Source: Paulinella micropora
Lineage: Eukaryota; Cercozoa; Imbricatea; Euglyphida; Paulinellidae
DNA length: 64,000 nt
Reading direction: 5' to 3'
NCBI GenBank assembly: GCA_019918135.1
Contig: WBZZ01004177.1
Span: forward strand, 96,001 to 160,000
Positions within the stretch are counted from its first letter, which is position 1; each line of letters opens with the position of its first letter. The position numbers and the translations under genes are program-made. Positions 60,401-64,000 of the stretch are shown in pieces. The notes beneath the pieces were generated by a model. That model saw nothing but the letters and a program-made list of their open reading frames with translations. It did no database searches and was not told the origin of the DNA.

Positions 60401-62592
60401 AGCTACGTCCAGAGCAGGGAGGCTTCCGCCCGGGGCGTCGCACTACGGATCAGGTCTTTACCCTTTGGCAGAGGTTGAAGGGGCGTCAGCAGCAGAAGCG
60501 GGAGTCTTATGTCCTGTTCGTCGATCTACGCAAGGCTTTCCCGTCTGTTTGGAGAGATGGCCTATTTGAGAGGCTCTGGAAGCTGAGTGTAAGGGGCAAG
60601 TTCTGGCGCACGCTACGCAGGTGCTGCGAGCAGACTTCGTCGCAAGTGCTAGTTGATGGAGCACTCACCCCCGACGTACTGGAGGGTATAGGCGTCCAAC
60701 AGGGGTCCCCTCTCTCTCCCACACTCTTCAACGTCTTTATGGATGAGCTGTGTGATCGGCTGGCGAGTGCCCTCAAGATCACGGATGTGAAGCGACTGAA
60801 CGACATCAAGGCACTTCTATACGCGGACGACGTGGCCCTCATCGCTCACAGTCGCACCGAGCTCCAGAAGATGGTCCATGTTGTGGCCAAGTTCGCGGAA
60901 GATTACCGGCTGGAAGTCAACTTGAAGCCCGGCAAGACGGAAATCATGCCCATTTACACGTCGAGCAAGGCGAAACGACCAAGTATCAGGGAGCGAGGTG
61001 AGCCCGTGGTGTGGTTTCGCGGCCAGAAGCTTTGTGTCACCAGTCAGTACAAGTACCTGGGAGTGGTTATCACCGACGACCTGAAGTGGAAGGAGCAGGC
61101 CCTGCGGGCTACGCGTGTCACTGAAGTCGCCACCGCAGGTTGGTACTCTTTGTGGTGTGCAGGTGAGATACAAGCTAGGTATCGTCTCATGTGCTGGAAT
61201 CAACTTGTGGGGGCCAAGCTGAAGTACGCCTTCGATGTCTGGCGTGCCCCCGTATCGCAGCTCACCAAGCTGGAGGCAGCAATGCTGCGCCCCATGAGGA
61301 TGATTCTCGGCATCAGCCCTAAGACAAGCAAGTGGATTACACTCTTTCTGGCGCGCTCTTTGAGTGCGGAGCGTTTGCGGCGGGCGGCGCAACTGAAGTT
61401 CTATGGACGGCTGCGTGTTCTACCGGAGAAGCGATTTCCTGTCATCGCATCTCAAGTCAAATCCGACTGGACTGCGGAGGCCGAAGGCGCTATCAGGGAC
61501 TCAATGGATCTACAACAAGGGCTTCAGGAGCTCCTAAATAGCTCAGAGAAGGACCTCGAGGGTTGGAGTTCGACTGTGGACAAGTGGGCCCTTCAGCAGG
61601 ACGTCAAGATGGTGCAGCAACTGATGTGGGACAAGCGAGAGGCAGGCAGCGATCTTACTGATGGCCTGCGAGTCATCCTAAGACAAGTCTTTGGAACTAA
61701 GGAGTTCCCAAGATGGGTAGCCCTTGATGATGCGCATTATAATCTGCTTCGGAGAAGGTTGCTCAGCTGCAACAACCGCCTTCGGTTGTACCGCAGCAAG
61801 TTGGTCAGTGGCATGTCCCCTCGCTGCTTCTGTTGTCATGATAATGTCAATGAGTCCCTTGCGCACTTCTTATGGGATTGCCCCATGCATGAGGGGAGAC
61901 GTAAGCAGCTGTTGCTGAATATGCTGAGGCTCGGTGGCATGGCTGTGGGGGGTGCTGAGGGGGATGGAGGGAGTGAGGAGGGTGGTGAGGTCGTAGGCGG
62001 TGAGGTTGTGGTGGAGGATGTGTTGCTTGGGCGGGAGCGGGAGGGCTCTGTGCGGCAGGGTTGGGATGATATGTCGCCTGTGGTTCAATCACGATTGTTT
62101 TGTAAGCTTTTTCAGGGGAAGTCGCGCTTCCGCAGTAACTTTAGGCTTGCTGCGTTGTTAGGGGTTACAGCGTTGCGTCCCCCTCCAAAGTTGGATGTGT
62201 TGTTTGGATCATATGTGTCTGAGTGTTGGTCTGCTAGGGAGGGTAAAAGGGAGGAGCTTGGGGTGGAGGATGGGGGCGAGGAGGTGATTGACCTCACTGA
62301 GGTTCCATCAGCTTCTGTCCCACCCTCTCCCCCAAGTGACATTGATGTTGCGCGGCGCGGCCGTCCGCGCAGTGTGGACGTCCTGGCTAGAGGGGTTCGG
62401 GAGCGCAGCGTAGTGTCTCCGAGTTCTTCTCTTCAGCTAAAACCCTCGCATCTAGCTCTTCATGCACTTCACAGCCCCCATCTGCCCCTGCTGTTGCTGT
62501 TGCTGCTATGTCTGTTTGGTGTTCTGACAATGCGTTGGGATCGGCTGACCCCGGTGACCCAATGGAGGCACATGTCCAGGATCTGGATCTGA
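57496..62592 (+). CDS. LINE polyprotein: RRM-like region, APE-type endonuclease, reverse transcriptase, zinc knuckle
   Basis: An uninterrupted frame of 1,698 codons from ATG 57496 (a GTG lies just before it). Residues about 110-200 resemble an RNA-recognition fold (NLIVWGLSERANLQEI, SRHLELVYEDDDSRQTALQQ). The endonuclease spans about 315-575, with QEHR near 347, ADANA near 463 and TDHKAVW near 566. The reverse transcriptase spans about 870-1150, with NNHKACGEDKVKNE, FVDLRKAFPSVWRDGLF, GVQQGSPLSPTLFNVF and the catalytic YADD near 1108. A CCHC-like finger (CFCCHD, HFLWDCPMH) lies near 1443-1460. No RNase H domain is seen. This is a non-LTR retrotransposon that copies itself by target-primed reverse transcription; the intact frame suggests recent activity. 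Confidence 0.9.
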   Translation: MASDIGSLLLSMDYKYAKHGATTVALMGQGRIAEDLDNPRGNASSTGSGPMSQDGRMRARVYDGIPEPRGEAILAAPHPSSPNLAHGSALQHKASGAIWQMAPPPRRYRRVDRYDKDGRNLIVWGLSERANLQEIASKMSGLGLVVPVMEWQGQRMSRHLELVYEDDDSRQTALQQLKHLKFFGIGVNVALGRRFRDRERVRRLICIHLRGEAAVRKEEAATGYRVLPLHEECVDDVQVVSSELAADAPKCVSECADVHVVPLHSAASAVGDQPAQAPAEGGSTRAEAKRGRRVRKRAKKHRSKQFDTGFKLLVASDNWQGKTGYDNVGTAEWASFYKHEGWLVIGAQEHRMGKKQLSKCSLDGFRIFGKPAEVSEKNRCKGGVLFAVANFLGPHCNLVSAPVDHRQQVWLRIASGVTGAQDIYVGNGYFPQETQEEESSEAYAAWQAAIAFFGAKGLVVTVADANAKLGPACSRKEEGIVGQHGEVDHKGAPVRSENGKRLAAVLVATGLRNLSGFSCPVEESYWWSRREQRGMGTGKHLLDYICASPGLASGAKFGVCEDDLDTDHKAVWAELTWSGQRRPKRAAKPYRSFRVDKLIGAGVSGNDHAAKQALDYLRDKFDDVFQHCLQKLGVHQPPELDLSGGADSQRVVDDVTERVAQSFRMAAHRVLGSRCIRPRFTNNWFDGELKELIQQRREAYAAYRRDESNAEARLNWLRLRKQIRKATRAKKSASFKQVQEEAVKCQREQSSKRFWLLAKRLGGARRTKVSAPVQREDGSLACTPPEKVARWEEFRKNSVKPRENPASAAVVVECCAEAGSLEWEEAEAKRQFHWNDRFRDEVARAMKEHEVGKDTCEELDKPFTQEEVLARQRALNNHKACGEDKVKNEMLKYGGAYINGYLTQYFNWIREAERTPKAWGKGIIVNIPKGGDPTDPDNWRDISIISCLGKLYLSLLATRLTLFVDGPDKLRPEQGGFRPGRRTTDQVFTLWQRLKGRQQQKRESYVLFVDLRKAFPSVWRDGLFERLWKLSVRGKFWRTLRRCCEQTSSQVLVDGALTPDVLEGIGVQQGSPLSPTLFNVFMDELCDRLASALKITDVKRLNDIKALLYADDVALIAHSRTELQKMVHVVAKFAEDYRLEVNLKPGKTEIMPIYTSSKAKRPSIRERGEPVVWFRGQKLCVTSQYKYLGVVITDDLKWKEQALRATRVTEVATAGWYSLWCAGEIQARYRLMCWNQLVGAKLKYAFDVWRAPVSQLTKLEAAMLRPMRMILGISPKTSKWITLFLARSLSAERLRRAAQLKFYGRLRVLPEKRFPVIASQVKSDWTAEAEGAIRDSMDLQQGLQELLNSSEKDLEGWSSTVDKWALQQDVKMVQQLMWDKREAGSDLTDGLRVILRQVFGTKEFPRWVALDDAHYNLLRRRLLSCNNRLRLYRSKLVSGMSPRCFCCHDNVNESLAHFLWDCPMHEGRRKQLLLNMLRLGGMAVGGAEGDGGSEEGGEVVGGEVVVEDVLLGREREGSVRQGWDDMSPVVQSRLFCKLFQGKSRFRSNFRLAALLGVTALRPPPKLDVLFGSYVSECWSAREGKREELGVEDGGEEVIDLTEVPSASVPPSPPSDIDVARRGRPRSVDVLARGVRERSVVSPSSSLQLKPSHLALHALHSPHLPLLLLLLLCLFGVLTMRWDRLTPVTQWRHMSRIWI

Positions 62593-62634
62593 TGCTATAG
62601 TCTGAGGAAGCCTATTATTATTATTATTATTTTA
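62562..62634 (+). repeat. 3' end and (ATT)n tail of the LINE
   Basis: The sequence from ATGGAGGCACATGTCCAG to GAGGAAGCCT resembles the SINE 3' end (ATGGAGGCGCATGTGCAG to GAGAAGCACT), and both continue as ATT repeats. Confidence 0.65.
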
Positions 62635-62867
62635 TGGACACCGTGATAGCCCAGTGGTCAAGTTCTACCATCTGGGCCCTTCGCCAGTTCGATTCCCGTC
62701 GGTGCCACCAGTATTTTCATTGAACATACCGGTCCGTCTGGAAGTGTTGGAACTGCCCTTACGGGGGTTTCATTAGAGCCTATCGTCAATTCTTCGTACT
62801 CCCCCCTCACGGGTAAGACGATGGAGGCGCATGTGCAGATTTGCATCAGCCATTGACAGAGAAGCAC

Positions 62868-62869
<2 letters not shown>
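62635..62869 (+). mobile_element. tRNA-derived SINE, plus-strand copy with single 35-bp unit
   Basis: The tRNA-like head starts TGGACACCGTGATAGCCCAG, but the 35-bp unit is present once rather than twice. Ends GAGAAGCACT followed by an ATT tail to 62931. It inserted directly behind the LINE tail. Confidence 0.8.
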
Positions 62870-62931
<62 letters not shown>

Positions 62932-62932
<1 letters not shown>

Positions 62933-63326
62933 TCAAGGCGTTAAACTGTGACGCCAACTCATAACCCTTTGGTGGTAGATGCTGGGGAGGAGGGTCGTTG
63001 CGCGCGTAAAAGATCTTAAACTCCGCATATGCTGGTTGATAGCCCAGGACCCAGCAGACACCAGATTGTTATGGGTGGGGTTTCGAGGCAGCTCTAGCAA
63101 CCGCGCTTGGTGTATGCACTTGCACATTCGGTGACGTCTTGCAAGAGGTTGCTGGGACTGCGGAATAACCTCGGCTTAGTGCAGTCTTGCCCTCAGGAGC
63201 TTCATCGGTGGCCCCGATCATCAGGCGAGAGACTGACACGGGGGGGTGGAGGACCTCGAACAAGGGTATTGGAGGCTTATGTCCGTTGAGGATATGCCAT
63301 TAGCTGCATCAGTACGCCTCAGATAT

Positions 63327-63328
<2 letters not shown>
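62932..63328. other. Spacer between mobile elements
   Basis: Unique-looking sequence with no recognisable gene on either strand; short open frames only. Confidence 0.5.
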
Positions 63329-63383
<55 letters not shown>

Positions 63384-63384
<1 letters not shown>

Positions 63385-63550
63385 GGGAGTACATAGGCCA
63401 TCGGTCCTTTCCATGGGCTGATTGGTATAAAGCTCCTAGAGTAATGTTATATGCCGCCTTTATTCCACCGATTGGTGTGGAGACTTTCCTTATGGAATGG
63501 AGGACTGGATGCACATGGCCTTTTGGCTCAGCAATTGGCAGGAGATACAC

Positions 63551-63551
<1 letters not shown>
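63384..63551 (+). mobile_element. Second short repeat family, longest copy
   Basis: Flanked by ATT tracts (63329-63383 and 63552-63587). Shares its last 127 bp with 10327-10453 in reverse orientation. Starts GGAGTACATAGGCCATCGG, a phrase that reappears at 63965. Confidence 0.65.
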
Positions 63552-63587
<36 letters not shown>

Positions 63588-63855
63588 TGGACACCGTGAT
63601 AGCCCAGTGGTCAAGTTCTACCATCTGGGCCCTGTCGCCAGTTCGATTCCCGTCGGTGCCACCAGTATTTTCATTGAACATACCGATCCGTCTGGACCAG
63701 TATTTTCATTGAACATACCGGCCCGTCTGGAAGTGTTGGAACTGCCCTTGCGGGGGTGTCATTAGAGCTTATCGTCAATTCTTCGTACTCCCCTCACGGG
63801 TGAGACGATGGAGGCGCATGTGCAGAAATGCATCAGCCATTGACAGAGAAGCACT
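63588..63855 (+). mobile_element. tRNA-derived SINE, full copy
   Basis: Complete plus-strand copy with A box, B box, GGTGCCACCA, two 35-bp units, 3' end and a long ATT tail to 63963. Confidence 0.8.
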
Positions 63856-63862
63856 ATTATTA

Positions 63863-63963
<101 letters not shown>

Positions 63964-63964
63964 T

Positions 63965-64000
63965 ACGGAGTACATAGGCCATCGGTCCTTTCCATGGGCT
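63965..64000 (+). mobile_element. Second short repeat family, start of another copy cut by the window edge
   Basis: CGGAGTACATAGGCCATCGG and the following bases match the 5' end of the copy at 63384. Confidence 0.7.

Overview
The window is eukaryotic genomic DNA, most likely from a protist or other lineage I cannot name. The evidence is a LINE and a Ty3/Gypsy-type retroelement, tRNA-derived SINEs with (ATT)n tails, GT-AG introns and AATAAA-type signals. There are no bacterial operons or Shine-Dalgarno-led genes, and almost everything here is mobile or virus-derived.

Layout. (1) 1-9309: Gypsy-type material. It holds a gag-like gene, a retropepsin, an oppositely oriented second gag-like block where RT/RNase H would be expected, an intact integrase, a polypurine tract and a 3' LTR beginning TGTAACACCC. 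(2) 9310-11150: a tandem nest of five tRNA-headed SINE copies and one copy of a second short family, separated by (AAT)n. (3) About 12.2-19.54 kb: an AT-rich, decaying Polinton/adintovirus/polinton-like virus segment. It has integrase remnants, packaging ATPase, small virion-type proteins, an adenain-type protease, a minor capsid (penton) pseudogene, the major capsid protein and a fibre-like gene. A shared promoter-like motif lies before three of these genes. No DNA polymerase B is seen.

(4) 19,540-53,397: a sharply bounded, very GC-rich block of about 34 kb with dense genes on both strands, many G/C homopolymers and repeated intergenic sequences. Its most informative gene is a zinc-ribbon/RPB5-like RNA polymerase subunit fusion. 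Around it lie two secreted PKD-DUF285 surface proteins (one continuing into Pro/Thr repeats, F5/8C-like and EGF-like domains), an intron-containing gene made of an unfamiliar cysteine-rich module, three related leucine-rich-repeat-like genes, a coiled-coil RING protein and a possible 2OG-Fe(II) oxygenase-like gene. I read this as a fragment of a giant-virus-like (nucleocytoplasmic) or unknown large DNA virus inserted in the host genome. The case rests mainly on RPB5, gene density and the composition break. No capsid, polymerase B or packaging gene is present in the block.

(5) 53,397-56,270: AT-rich spacer with a 51-bp direct repeat starting exactly at the GC boundary, CT/GA microsatellites, a 146-bp tandem duplication and a strong GC hairpin. 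(6) 56,271-64,000: a full-length LINE with an uninterrupted 1,698-residue ORF, flanked by SINE copies. The 3' ends of the SINEs resemble the LINE 3' end.

Many GC-block genes need one or more frame changes, often but not always at G/C runs. The sequence alone cannot separate decay from assembly indels; RPB5 and the 33.2-kb gene are uninterrupted.
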